Shown one piece after another: positions 11,211 to 23,211 of a stretch of 64,000 nt of DNA (positions are counted from its first letter, which is position 1; each line of letters opens with the position of its first letter). A model generated the notes under the pieces. That model searched no databases and was not told the DNA's origin. It worked only from the letters and a program-made list of their open reading frames with translations. The DNA is taken from the NCBI GenBank assembly GCA_023238725.1, contig CM041544.1, positions 6,876,001 to 6,940,000 on the forward strand, read 5' to 3'. This DNA comes from Scortum barcoo. Lineage: Eukaryota; Chordata; Actinopteri; Centrarchiformes; Terapontidae. The translations under genes and the position numbers were made by a program.

Positions 11211-14200
11211 AATATAAATAAAAAAACTATTTAGCTCTAATATACACATTTACATTGTAAGGGCCACTTTTTCTCAGAAAAATGCACAGGCAGGGGAAAA
11301 AACTCTTCAGAAGGTGATGTAATTCTGGTTCAGGAATCATCTCTATCTCACTCTATTATTCTCAGCATTACACCTACCCAACATCATGTAGGTAAGTCTA
11401 GTTCAATTGAAAATGTTTAAAAATCTGAGATTGTTTTAGTTTTTTTAGTTTTGATTATGAAATTGCATCACCGTCAAGTTCACCTTTAGCTAGACATTCT
11501 TCATTCATTCATTTTATTCAGTGGTTTTCCTCCTTTTTCCACCATCATCCTGCAGCCTGTCCGTGCTGGCCTGGATTCTTCCCTGCCTCCTGCCGTCCAC
11601 TGAGACCTGAGCCACAAGCTGGCACAGGTAGCAGCTCTTCCCAGCCTCTTATCAGGCAGGTGTGAGATTGAGCGGTAGAGTGACAAGGAATTTTCTGGCA
11701 CATCAGCCAAGGCAAATAACTGTCCGCACACACACATACACCCACAACCACCAACACACTCAAACGTTCAAGATTAACTCCGGCCAACGGCAGGCTAATA
11801 AAAGTCATTGTGTGGAGGCCATATATTCAGCCCAGCTGCCCCCCCGTCACAACACCGGCCGACACACTATGTTTGTTTAGAGTTCAGTTCCATTGCCATC
11901 GCCACAGTCACACACACACACTCCCTGTCATTAACTGGCCAGCTGACACTTTTACACTTTTACAGCCAAACTCCTACTGTGTAGATAGCACAGTATTACA
12001 GATAAGTAATAAGCCTGCAACTCCTTGACATTCCCACCTTCACACACAGAAACACACACTGACAGACAACTACCAGCCGCAAAGTATGATCTCAATTAGC
12101 AGCCTACAATCACCGCAGCTGTTCGTGAAAAAAAGACAATTGCTACCCTGTTTAACGTAAGCCGAGCTTGTATCTTATTAAACAAGGTACAGCATAAACT
12201 AAGTTAAGAGTAGAAATCATGCAGCAAATAAATATAATAAGTGTGCCAAGAGAGCAATTATGCTCCTGCTGCACCCAGAAACTCCAAAAAATAAAACTTC
12301 CATCCAAATCATCCATCCTTCTTTGGTGTCTGTCTGAGCATGAAAGACTCGTCCCTGACACATAATGTACCCTTTATGTATTAAACCACTCGGCTGTTTT
12401 GAAGTGTGTGCCTCCATGCTGATCAGAGCTTTTTTTTTCTTGAGGAATAGAGTTTGGCAGAGAGCGCATGAAAGTACAGCCAAACCATGAGCTGACTTTT
12501 GTCAGCTGCACTCACATTCAGCCCACGTTCCAATGTTCCTGGTGCCACATTCATTTCACATTATATGCAAAGAGGGGCCTGAACAGACCACGGCTCGCAG
12601 AATACCAATGTTAAGGACACACATACCTGCTTTGTTTGGTACCATTGTTATTCAGCCCAGTCAGAGTATTTTAATCACTGTACAAACGGAGAGCGCCTGG
12701 ACAAGGTAAACACTCACATAGATACTGAGGTGGCTACAGGGACAACAATAGGCCTGTTGTGGAGGCCTTAACCAGCGCGCTCGCTCGCTCTGCTTCTACT
12801 GTTACAGCAGCCACAGGTAAACAAACTAGCAGGGCCACCAGGGGTGCAGGCGTGTGCTCTATGGTGACAACATTGATATGAAATCTGATGAATCTGAAGC
12901 AATTACTGCTCCCACACACACAGGCACTGGTGTGACTGAGCCTGCAGGGCAGAGAGGGTTGGAGGGGCAGGGGGTGGAAATCCTAAACATCTCTGTAGGG
13001 GGGTGTTGTTAGGACAGAGAGAGGGCGGGACCAGCCAATCTGTCTCTCTAACATACATGCCCTACAGGTGACACTGCTGCAGCCCAACAGGAGCAGCGAA
13101 CGGAAGGAGACCATAGCGAACTAGAGCCGCAGACACACTGATTCAATCACACACATCTGTGTACAAATCTGTGTGTGTTTGCCATGTGTGGCAGGGAAAC
13201 TGATTCGGGATCAGATAAGCAGGCCAGGTTCTGTGCCCCGTTGATCCCCGACCATGTGACACCCCCCATGCAGGTCCAGCCACTTAATCTCCAGTCACAT
13301 GACTTCACCGCTGCCCAGCACTCTGTAATCTCTCCATCTAAAGGAGAAGTCAAATATGCACAAATCCTCTTAGACCTTTCCTGGAGGATTGTGTAACTTT
13401 AGAAAACTCTCCCTGTCTCCCTCCCGCTGTCCACTCTGTGGCCATGTAGCGTAGCGTCCGGGCCATGCGGGGCTCCGACCCCACTGGCTTGGAGCCAAAC
13501 AGTCTGCGACACAACAACAAAAACATCAACAGGAGAGGAGAGCTCGAGCAGCCTCTCATCAAGACACCCAAGAACGATACCTGACCTCTGGGACAAAGGG
13601 CAAGACAAGGTACAGAGTGTGTGTGTGTGTCGAGAAAGAGAGACAGAGCTGGGGGAGTTGGCTAAAAAAACTGATGCTCTGTTGTTCTGTAACTTACAAT
13701 TAGCATGCTGATTAAAGCCTGGGAACAAAAGGCTTTGGAATGTGAGTTACCATCCATCACAACAACTCTAATTAGCTAGTCTCTGACCAGACGCTGAGAC
13801 TGGAGACAGAAAATGGAGAAGCCTCAAAAGAAAAACTGTCTGCGCTGGAGCAGGCTTCCTTTCACAAAAACATTTCTCAAAAGTTTCATCTTTGCCAATA
13901 AAGATATGGCTCTAAAATGTTTAAATTTACAAACCCTCCCAGCCGCGGCCCAAAGACACAAAGAAAAAGCCCTGAACTCTGCGTCCTAATCTCTCTCTTT
14001 CCCTCCCTCTTTGAGCTTCGTTCCAGGCAAGCGGGGCATGAGAGAGATGCCAGCATAAACACTGTCCCACCCTCGTTCACAGCCCTCCCTTGTCCTCCCA
14101 CACGGGGTCACAAACCTGCCTTTAACACTCAAAGCACACGACACGGACATCGGCAAGAGACATAAAACAAAAAAGTGTGAACCACACGCCTCACAGTGAG

Positions 14201-14700
14201 AAAAACAAAAGGCCCGCCATGCTGAGGTTTGCTGCTTCTCTTGGGTTTGTTTATCTCTACCCCCCCTAAAAAATCTTACATGAACTCTTTCTTCTTGTTA
14301 GTTTGAAAGCATAGAAGGGGCTCAAAATCTGTTTTCTCTGCAAGAAATTTAAATGCGAATTTGTACGCGCACAAGTACCAGTGGAAACAGTGAAACTTCA
14401 AATCAGAAAATTCATTTCCATGTTATTTTGTTGCTGTCCTGTCTTCAAATGGATGAAATTCTAAGTTTCTAAAAAACATTTTGATGGAGGCCCATTGTGG
14501 ATTTGTATCCACTGATGTTTAGGTTAAATCAACATGCAAAACTTAACCAGAACACTGAAGTCAGCTTTAAGGGGGAAAACAAACTTGACAGACCTTCACC
14601 TGCTCTCTAAAAACAAACCAAACAAATGGTTCCCCCCACACCCCTTTGCTCAACCTCCCAGGCTCTAGTTTTCAGCCCCTTCCTGTCCCCCGCTGCTTAC

Positions 14701-14815
14701 CTTCAGGTTCCAGTGTGGCCTCCTCCTCCTTGGTGGCGGTGAGGGGCGGCCGGGCCACGCTGACAGTCAGCAGGGACAGCAGGACGGCGGCCAGCAGCCA
14801 GGCCCACGAGGCCAT
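14701..14815 (-). CDS. fgfr2: fgfr2, start codon and signal-peptide exon
   Basis: The coding part of exon 2 is 38 codons plus one base, ending at donor gtaagc. It encodes MASWAWLLAAVLLSLLTVSV followed by ARPPLTATKEEEATLEPE. The first 21 or so residues are a clear signal peptide (hydrophobic core LLAAVLLSLLTVSV, likely cleavage after SVA). The mature N-terminus RP and the end TLEPE match human FGFR2 (LARPSFSLVEDTTLEPE), which is decisive for the paralogue. The next exon completes a D codon: LEPE-DASNKYQIS. The start at 14815 is chosen because it aligns with the human start (MVSWGRF) and places the hydrophobic core at the N-terminus. Its context is gggATGg. An in-frame ATG also exists at 14881, which would add 22 arginine-rich residues before the signal peptide. 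An in-frame TGA eight codons upstream of it limits the frame. Confidence 0.94.
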
Positions 14816-14956
14816 CCCGTTAGTGGGGGTCAGCGCTCCCCATACCCCCCTTCTCCACCTCCCCCTGGACACTGATCCCATCTGAGGGGGTCCACCCAAC
14901 CATCAACTGCTGCCGGGTCGGCCTGTCACTCAGTGGAATTCACCCAATCACCTGGG
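14816..14956 (-). other. fgfr2: fgfr2 exon 2, 5' untranslated part
   Basis: A strong acceptor (long CT tract ending tttctctcag) falls at 14957-14958 on the minus strand, so exon 2 probably starts at 14956 with CCCAGGTGATTGG. The leader carries an in-frame ATG at 14881 and an out-of-frame ATG at 14903. The border is inferred from the splice signal only. Confidence 0.65.
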
Positions 14957-17081
14957 CTGAGAGAAAGAGAGAAGAGAGAGAGAGAGAGGGGAAGAGGAGG
15001 TGGTGATGGAGTGATGATTGAAGGGGGAGACAAAAGTGTGAACATAAAGGCAGCGAGAAGAGAAAAAAAAGGAGAAAGTATGTTAGAGTGGAATAATGAC
15101 TCATATTACAAATAACTTGTTTCTGTACCATTTTCCCCTCTTTGCTTTATTTTTTTCTTTTTGACACAGTTAGGCAGGAAAAAAATGAGAGAGTAACAGA
15201 GACGCAGTGTTTTCAAAATGCTGTCAAACAAGCCGTGCCACAGACATACCGAAGCTGTGAGGCACCACCTGCAGTCAACACACAAGCAACCTGCATCCAC
15301 CTTCCCTTCTCTACTGTAATTATGTGCACTAAAACCAATTAAGAGACACTGTAGCGGTTTAAGTCTTAATACTCACAGTCTAACCAGTTTGATGGCAGTC
15401 TGAGTCACACAACTACAAATACATGTCAGACGCTGGAACTTTATTATAATCCAATTTCAAGTCTGATGTGGAAAAAAAAAAACAATTAATCTGCTGCACT
15501 ATTTTACTACGCCGCTTCTATTGTACTACTCCAAATTAAAAACCTAATCTGATGAGTAACAATATGTTTTGAAATTACCCCTGACAGCAGTTTGCTTTAG
15601 ACTCACAAGCCTCCTTTATTCCCGTGCGCAACAGATGCGTCAAACCTGTTGCCCGCGCCGCCGCATCTGCGCTAAATCTGCTCTCACTGCGTCTCACCGA
15701 CTTGATTATGAAACCAGCGAGGCTTTAATTGAAATGCAATATTGCAATATTTGGAACGCACACACACCAATCTGTTTAGCCAGACATCTGCGGTTCAGCC
15801 ATGCCGGAGTGTCTCTGGAGGTTTGCTGGAGTCACGCTCCCCTGCGCTCCTCCTGCTCCAGCTGGACGCGCCGATCGATCGCTGTTCACCCGCAAAGACA
15901 CATGTAGTTTGACTTTTTTTAAGAGAAAAACGTGCGACCCGACTGCTCTTTAATTCGCCCCTCAGGGAGGCTTCCACGACTCTTGCCACCACCACCCCAC
16001 AAACGTCCTAACTTTATTAGAGAAATGCAGCGGGCCGATCTGTGCAATTAAGGCGCACAGCTCTGCCTGGATGCAGCGCGTGGCGCATGAATTATTGATG
16101 GACTGTAAACCAATCAGTGCACCAATCACACATCAGGATTAGAGCTGTCTAAGAAAACTTCAACAGGACGAATAGAGACCAGAATTATCCAGAAAACCTT
16201 CACTTATTTTAAAAGTGTGCAGTGACTAGAGGACAATTAAGAAAACTGGATTATTCTGCAGCAACCAAATAAAAGCACACTGAGAGGATGAAGAGGGTAA
16301 AAGGAAACACACTGATCATTATATCAGTTTGATGAAATAAAAAGGAACACGCATAATTAAAGAGAAACTTGGTTTAAAGAGTTGATATACTGCGATCTTC
16401 ATTTAAAAAAAAACTCTCTCCTTTCACATGTTGTTGACATGACATTTGGACACCGGGGGGGCTTTGCTCCATACATGACCGCAGCCCTCTTCGTTTTAAA
16501 GGCTGCGGGGCTCTGAATGAAATTTCTTGGCACCGACTGAATCCCATTGAAATTCAAATCAACTTGGCTTTTCCACAATGGCAGGCTCATTTGGAGCCGC
16601 TCAGTGATTTAGGGCTCCGGCACCAAGCGGCGAAAAAACAACTGCGGTCACGGGATAATTGGCACCATAAATGCGATGTAGAAAATTAAGCAAAGTAATA
16701 AATAACCGGGACCCTCGTTAATGGGCCCTGAAGTGACGATGCAAGGTGAGAGCTCCGACCAACCGAGGGGTGGAGGAAAACAACATGCAGGCGGAGCGCG
16801 GTGCGTAATGGTGCTGGAAGTGGAGAAAATCTCAACAAACTCTGAGGAGAAGTCTACACATTTTGCCAACTTCTGACAGGAGAATTATTGTTTGGGGAAA
16901 CTCTGTAAACTAAGCAGTAGTAGTAACATAGTTTTGTTTTGCAGCCGTGAGATAAAACACAGAACAAACCCCCCTCAGAAAAGAAAAGCGCAGCGCGTTT
17001 CTCCAACATGTCATGACAGCCCTGACAGAGGAGACACTCAGAGGACAGCTTCGGAGCTAAACACACCAACAAAATACTCAC
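14957..17081 (-). other. fgfr2: Probable fgfr2 intron 1
   Basis: Bounded by a candidate donor gtgagtattt below 17082 and the CT-rich acceptor at 14957. If correct, it is a 2.1-kb intron in the 5'UTR. It holds complex, non-repetitive sequence around 16540-16760 and no coding exon that I can support. Confidence 0.55.
16540..16760. promoter_or_regulatory. Candidate conserved non-coding element near the fgfr2 promoter
   Basis: A complex stretch free of repeats, 0.3-0.5 kb inside the inferred first intron. It has AT-rich homeodomain-like words (tgggataattgg, aaaattaagcaaagtaataa, cgttaatgg) and the CCAAT-related word ttggcaccataaat. The call rests only on sequence character and position. Conservation across fish was not tested. 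Confidence 0.3.
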
Positions 17082-17690
17082 CAGGGAGGAACAAAAAAAA
17101 ATCGTGGAGATCTCTGTTTTGGCATGCACAGATAAGGGAGGAGAGAGCATGAGCTGAATCCAGAGGGAGGAATGTCTCCAACTCCACAATGCACCAAAAA
17201 AGAAAAAAAAAATCTGCGAGGCGCTGCCTTTTTCTTTTTTTTTTATTCTCAGTTTACTATTCCACAATCAGCCGGCATCAGCTCAGATCAGAGGATATAA
17301 TCCAAGTCCGACTGGCAAACCGTAGTCCGGTGCCATGCGAAGAAATCCGACTTTACACGCGTTATCCTTCAAAATAAAAAAAGAAAAACTGCTCGGAAAA
17401 AAAACATCCCGCTGTCCTCCTCTTCACCTCCACCGCCTCCTCCTCCTCCAACCTTCCCCCTCAGAGAAACTTTCTTCCTCCCCGTCACCAAGTTTCTTCT
17501 CGGGCGCAGATCATGTCCCTCTGTCTGTCCCTCTGTCTGTCCCTCTGTCTGCACTTGTCAGCGCAGCACAAACTTTTTCTCTCTTCTTCTTCTTCTGCGG
17601 GAGGTGGATCGGGCTTTTTTTTTAAATTATTTTTCAGAGGTGTGACACGCTGAGAGAGAGTCGTCCGGCGCAAAATGTCCTAAAATCCAT
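17082..17690 (-). other. fgfr2: Probable fgfr2 non-coding exon 1 (3' border placed, 5' border approximate)
   Basis: A consensus donor (CCCTG|gtgagta) ends at 17082 on the minus strand, just downstream of the CpG-rich block. FGFR2 genes usually start with a non-coding exon spliced to the signal-peptide exon, which fits this position. The transcription start cannot be read from sequence, so the upper limit is a guess. There is no ORF of interest. Poly-A/T runs at 17092-17102, 17206-17212 and 17230-17244 would lie in the leader. An alternative donor at about 17826 (gtaagg) is weaker. Confidence 0.45.
17515..17550. repeat. 12-bp tandem repeat, three perfect copies
   Basis: Unit gtccctctgtct repeated three times without change. 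It lies inside the inferred fgfr2 exon 1, so the transcript would carry the purine-rich complement. Confidence 0.9.
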
Positions 17691-18110
17691 CAGCGCGCGT
17701 CCTCATCCGCGCACGCAACACACACACGCGCGCGCACACACACTTCCTGCTCCTCCGCCGACGGTCCGCTCCTCGCGCTGCTCCTCAGACGCTCTGTCAG
17801 GTTTACTCGCTTTTTTCCCTCCTCCTTACGTCTCCACACACTGCCCTCCTCCTCCTTCACTCCAGTGGGTGTCATTCTTCCCCCCCACCACCACCACCAC
17901 TCCACCCCCACCCCCGGTGTAATTGGAGCCGCTTCCTGGCCGCAGTGCCTTTGGGCCCTGCCTCCCTCCGCCCGTCAGGCTGCAGCGCTGCCTCGCCTCT
18001 CTTGCCCGGCCGCCCCGCGCTCAGCTTGCTCAGGCTGGGTCCGACGTGAGAGAGCTGTCAGACCGCGGGAACGACGCCCCTCAGCGGCCGAGGCTTGACA
18101 TCTGTTGGAG
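17640..18110 (-). promoter_or_regulatory. fgfr2: CpG-rich block, probable fgfr2 promoter
   Basis: GC-rich with many CpG dinucleotides (gtccggcgc, cagcgcgcgtc, ccgacggtcc, cctcgcgctg, cgcggccgc-like words near 18000). It contrasts with AT-rich flanks on both sides. It sits immediately upstream of the inferred exon 1. No convincing TATA box was seen at a fixed distance. A CpG-island promoter is usual for this gene family. Confidence 0.6.
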
Positions 18111-18121
18111 GGGGACGCGCA

Positions 18122-18156
18122 AACACACACACACACACACACACACACGCACGCAC
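18122..18156. repeat. (AC)n microsatellite at the upstream edge of the CpG block
   Basis: About 14 AC units grading into gcacgcacg. Confidence 0.95.
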
Positions 18157-18449
18157 GAAGCACGCACAGTGTGTGTATCGGTGTGTTTTGATGCTGCAGT
18201 GGAGGAAGAAAGGAGTTTTCAGATCGTTGTTGTTATTTTGTGATTTCTATATCAAGAAAAAGTCCCGCATTTAAAACTTATTAAATAACTTGCATAGAAA
18301 ACATGATCAGCTTCTAAAATACGACACATTTCAGAGCAAACAACAAAGAATTTAAAGGCATCACTCCGGATGCAATAATATTAAAGAAGTTTGAAAGTCG
18401 TCGTTAATTTCGTTTATCCGCCCAGTAACAATTAACTACAGCCGTCACA

Positions 18450-18575
18450 AAAATGTGGTGGGGTAAAAAGTACCATATTTCTCTCTGAAATTTAGCACAG
18501 TAGAAATATGAAGCACCTTAAGTGAAGTATATCATAATTGTTCTTAGGTACAGTACTTGAGTACTTAATTGCTTG
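18450..18575 (+). mobile_element. Teleost 'acttaagtaaaagtac' repeat, family B, truncated copy
   Basis: Contains the 3' part of the same family as 40665-41252. The words tggggtaaaaagtaccatat, ttctctctgaaatttag, agtagaaatatgaag and gtacagtacttgagtactt occur in the family's order. Only about 125 bp remain. Confidence 0.65.
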
Positions 18576-20169
18576 CAACACTTGCAACTTGTGCTAGGGT
18601 TGAGACATAACCACAAGGATTTCATTTGACAGTGAGTAGAATCTGTCTTTTCTATAGCAATAATAATAATATAGCAATAATAGGCATCATATTCTACAAT
18701 GAACACATCAGGAGTGTATCTGAGTGTAATAAAATACAATGGAGATCAACTATCTGATTAATTGTTTTGGTTTCAGAGCACAATGGAAATACAATAACAA
18801 AACATTTTTTTATTTGTGTTCAGTGGTTTTGAATGAAAAAGAATATACACATTTGGATGAAGAATGTCTTACGCACAGGAGGGCTGTAAAATTTTCAGGT
18901 ACTTTTTCTAGTGTTTTTGTTAATGCTAAATCTACAGGTTACATGTCTCCTGCAGGTACACATAAAACATGTGATCATCTTATAAAGTATGACATCTCAT
19001 TAAAGTGACTAACAGTACTGAAATACTGCTGACATATACTTATCATTTTTAGACTTTTTAGACCTAAATATTTGCTGCTGTTACTTTTATAGAGTTGGCT
19101 AAAGCTGCGACTTTTGCGTGTGATGGGACATGGTTATGTTACTCTAACTTAACAACTTAACACTTCACCCACCACTCCTCACACAATTAGTTCAACAGAG
19201 AATATTCATTAAATCTTACGCCACAAAAATCATATTATAAGCATAAAGTACTGAAGAGTGGAGTGGCTGTGATAACAGAATGATATCAGAAAAGCAAAGA
19301 GCAAAGAAAAGAAGTAAAAAATGTAGGTTAAAGAGAACAATAACATGGTGTATTATTGCAGAGTTGGGAGCAACTCAAGTTTATAACTTCCCTACAAATG
19401 AACAGATCTGTCCAGCTACCCAGAGAGAGACTGAAGGCTGCCCCCCTGCAGCTCGTCCCCCACTGCCTCAAGCTGTCTCTTGCATTGGTTCAGGCGTTCA
19501 AGTGCTCTGAAAGAGACACAGGGGAGGGTGGAAGACTCTAATCTCCTCAGACTTTTTATTTTTGTCTCACTTCCACTGCTGGAGCCCTCTTTTTTTTAAA
19601 CAAGGAGGGAAAACTCTCCCATTCATTTTGAAAAGAATCACTAACAAGGCTTTTTTTTTCTGAGGCAAAGGTTTGGCCTGTGAATGGAGAGTCCTACGTC
19701 TATTTTTCTCTCCACTCCCATCTCTGCCTCCACCAGTAAAGCCATCAGATAACAGTGGAGCTGACAGGTTGGCTGGAAATAAAGAGGCAGCGAGAGGTGA
19801 GGAAGGAGAGTTTGACTCATTTTTCAAGAGTGGCACAAAATACCCCCCACTGTTTCTCCCTCTCTGTGTGTCTCTTTCCTCCCACTACATAAGTCTATTT
19901 ACAATCGCCCAATTTATTTTCTACTGCTCAGGCATCTCACATTTGAAAGAAACCTCATCAAGCAGAGTCTCATGGGCCTTTGACCGAGAACTGGATGGAC
20001 TCAATGTCCTTGCGCTGTGGTATCCGTCAACCTGTCATTGTCCCTCTTCATCGCCGATCTTTTCTTCAGTCCTCTTTCTTCCTTAATCCCTCCTGTGCCA
20101 GCAGCCACACAGTTTGGAATTAGAGAGCAGGGTGAGAGGAAGAGAAAGTGACAAGCTAATAACTTGCCA

Positions 20170-20440
20170 TCAGCATCTGAGATGAACATATTGATTCCGT
20201 GTCATTGTTGGTAGAAATCATCAGCTTATTAGAGGGCTTCTCCAATAACCGTGCGTTAATGGTGGCAATACCTCGTACCGCTGTGATCTTTGAAGCTGTG
20301 CATGATGTTTGAGACTGAGCCACTCACCAGTCATTAAGCATGCCTCCTGCTGATATGCAAATTTAAGATGCTGTTGAAGTGAGCTAATCAACAACTGGCC
20401 GTTACTTCCCTTTGTCCGTAGAGCGACTAATTGGTTCACA
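20170..20440. promoter_or_regulatory. Candidate enhancer-like unique sequence
   Basis: Complex sequence with a perfect octamer (POU) motif ATGCAAAT at 20355-20362. It also has several TAAT words (aataaccg, cgttaatgg, ctaatcaac, gactaattgg). It lies 2 kb upstream of the inferred fgfr2 promoter. The call is inference from composition only. Confidence 0.3.
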
Positions 20441-20879
20441 TTAAAGTCCCCCTACACTCCAAAATGCGTTTTGCGTATTGTTACTTCGCTTGAATGTTTG
20501 ACCTTCACCGTGCAGAACAGTGTGTGTGCAGAGTTTCACGTAGAGGACTGTTTTCACGTTTATTTGCAGAGGAGGGAAAGTTTGTCAGAAAAAAACAGGA
20601 ATTTGTGACATCACAACTAGTTTGGACACCAGTATTCACTAGTATGCGCCTCATGCAGATGTGATGTGGAAACTCGAAACACTTGACATGAATTGAATTA
20701 GTAAAACAGGAGACATCACAGGAGGCTTTTTTTTTTTCTTTTTTTTTTTTTTTACTATTTTTCATGTAATTTTTTGTGGACAAAAGACACAATTTATTAG
20801 CTGAAAAAGATTATTTTATGTGTCCTAAAACATTTCTGCCTCTTTGCTGGATCATTGTGGTTGGTCAGCCTGCTGGAAA

Positions 20880-21165
20880 AAATCCACTATTGGAAACTAT
20901 TGGATGAATTGCCATGAACTTTTATACAGACATTCATGGTGCACAGAGTTTCCCTCATGCACCTTTTTCCTCAGGCGCCATCGTTAGATCAAAAGATCAC
21001 TTTGTCTGAAGTATCTGTGATTAACGCTAATCAGCAAATGTTAGCATGTTAAAACGTTGGACTAAGATAGTGACCGTTGAACATTAGATACCCGCTTAAC
21101 ATCAGCATGTAACTATTGTCATTTTATAGCATGTTAGCATGCTGACACCAGCAGCTGCGCCTTCG
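20880..21165 (+). mobile_element. Teleost interspersed repeat, family C ('gcatgttagcatgctgac')
   Basis: Words occur in family order: ctattggatgaattgccatg, acagacattcatggt, gcgccatcgttagatcaaaa, ctaatcagcaaatgttagca, cttaacatcagcatgta and agcatgttagcatgctgaca. I recall this as one of the most widespread repeats in percomorph genomes. Its class is uncertain and it has no coding potential. Confidence 0.75.
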
Positions 21166-23211
21166 TGCTGTTTCTTATTCTAGTGTTATGAAGCTGTTTC
21201 TAACTTTTCTGTTACAGTTCACGATGGGTCACGTCCCAGACGAGTCTATTTTAAGTAACCGCAGTCATCACAACACGTCTCCTCAAATCCCAACAGAGCT
21301 ATATTAGTGATAACATAGGCAACGGTTGTGGTGTACGCCTCTATTGGAGTCAATCAACCATTATACAGAGCTTTATTTTACTGCAGTGGCACATTAGACA
21401 ATCCACTCCCTCACAGTGAGCTGGGCCAGAAAGACTGAAACCCCTCCCTCTGTATCTCTGAATGCTGTAGAGGCCTGACGGAGATATTCACTGCAGAGAA
21501 TCACAGAACACAAAACGCACTTGTTCTCCTTCGGAAGATCATCCTTTCTTCTTCCCTGAGGGTGCTGCTGTAAACCATGACTGGCAGTGATATGGTATTA
21601 CAACTCCACTACGCCAAATCCGGGAGAGACCCCTTCTTTTTTCACCCGATATATCACTGACACTGTATAATTAAAACAACAAATGTGGGTGAGTCATATC
21701 CTGTGCAAAATATGAAACAAATGCGTAGAGCTGTGTGTGGTGGGGGGATGGGGGAAGACTGGCAAGAGAGGGAAGAAGTAGACACACGCCTCAGGGTCTA
21801 ATTTGAACCATATACTGTAGCTTCTCTGCAGCCATGTGGGGATGTGAGAGAGGACCGTGACAGAAAGTGCGAGGGGAAGGTTGAGGTGTTCAGCCAGCGA
21901 GAGGGACAGGAATCTGTGAAGAAAAGAAAATGTGTTTGAAAATGACAAATTATTCTGAGAGAAACCTCTTATCCCACTGATAAGGGGACACTCTGGACAT
22001 CTCCCCCACCCAGGAGGCCAGTTCTTACCGCTGAACCCTCCCACTCCGCCCGACGTGAGCCATCTCGCACAGCGGAGTCCCTCTGCTTTTGGCTCGAGTG
22101 GTCTTCCTCCTCCCTGTCGCTGATACGCCGTAATAACCTCGTCCAGACAGCCAGGCCCGCGCTGTCCTCTCCTCCCCCTCAGCAGGTAACAGAGAGCAGG
22201 GATAGAGGGAGTGGATGGAGGGGGAGTGGAGGGTCAATCATCCAGATTCCTCACGTTTCCACCTCAGTACTCTAGAGTGTTTGAAATAGCTGGGATGCCA
22301 GATTGAGCTTGCCGTGGAGCTCAGCTGAAAGGAGAGAACGAGGAGAACGGGGGGGTGTTGGTTATTCCAGCTTGAAACTGGGAGTGTGGTCGTCTCACCT
22401 CCCTCGAGCCGCAATGGGAAACAGCACATGAGGCAGAAACATGGGCCGCGCCGCTGCGTTGCAGTATAACTCCTGATCAAAATGTCTGTTTTCCCTCCCA
22501 CCTGACTGGCACCATTACTCCTAATAAAAATAACACGGGACTTTTTCCAGGGAGAAACACAGAGAAATGCTGAGTGGATCTGACAACTTTATACCTCTGT
22601 ATAAAATAAAGAATGAATAGAGCTTTTTCCAGGCATTTTAACAGTGACAAGGATTTCTCTCTCACTTCTTCACTCTCTGCTCTTGGTCTTTGTCTCCTTT
22701 TTTTAATTTCAGCCTTCCTTTCTCCCTTTTTTCCCATGGTCCAACGGTCACACAACACATAAGCATTATGCTCACACACACACATACAAACACATTACAC
22801 AGCTCATTTGGTTCAGAGAACAGGTCGCTTCAGTCAATCTGGGTATGACTCACACTTTAACAGGACTTCAGCCTGTGCTGACTCCGCTGAAATGTGGTTT
22901 GTTTGCATCCTCAAGCAAACAGCCCTCTAAGACTTAACTAAAACAGCCCGATCTTCTGTAAACCTACACATCCTGATGAGGGCTCAATATTAGTACCGGT
23001 AGTGAAGAACTTGGACGGAAATAACAAAAGTTTTAAATAGTGAGAGGTTTTTTTTTAACAGAAAGTTGACAAATAGATACTGATTTGTTTCAAACTGTTT
23101 CAAAAACTGATTATTTACATAAAAGTAACCATAAAATATTTTAAATGATCCTACATAACACGGTTATCGAAAGTGGCAATTACATAAAAATCATAAATGC
23201 AAAAAGCAAAA

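Larger units (their letters stand above)
7063..14700 (-). other. fgfr2: fgfr2 intron between signal-peptide exon and Ig-I
   Basis: A 7.6-kb phase-1 intron with donor gtaagcagcg below 14701 and acceptor cgctctgcag above 7062. It contains a CA microsatellite, a G homopolymer near 8582-8594, a fish MITE-like copy (10955-11210) and pyrimidine-rich tracts (about 9475-9620, 10020-10125). No additional exon was found. Confidence 0.85.

Noticed and set aside
17826..17832. Alternative exon 1 donor (gac|gtaagg) on the minus strand
   Set aside because: Weaker match than the donor at 17082 and placed inside the CpG block. It is kept only as a possible alternative first exon.
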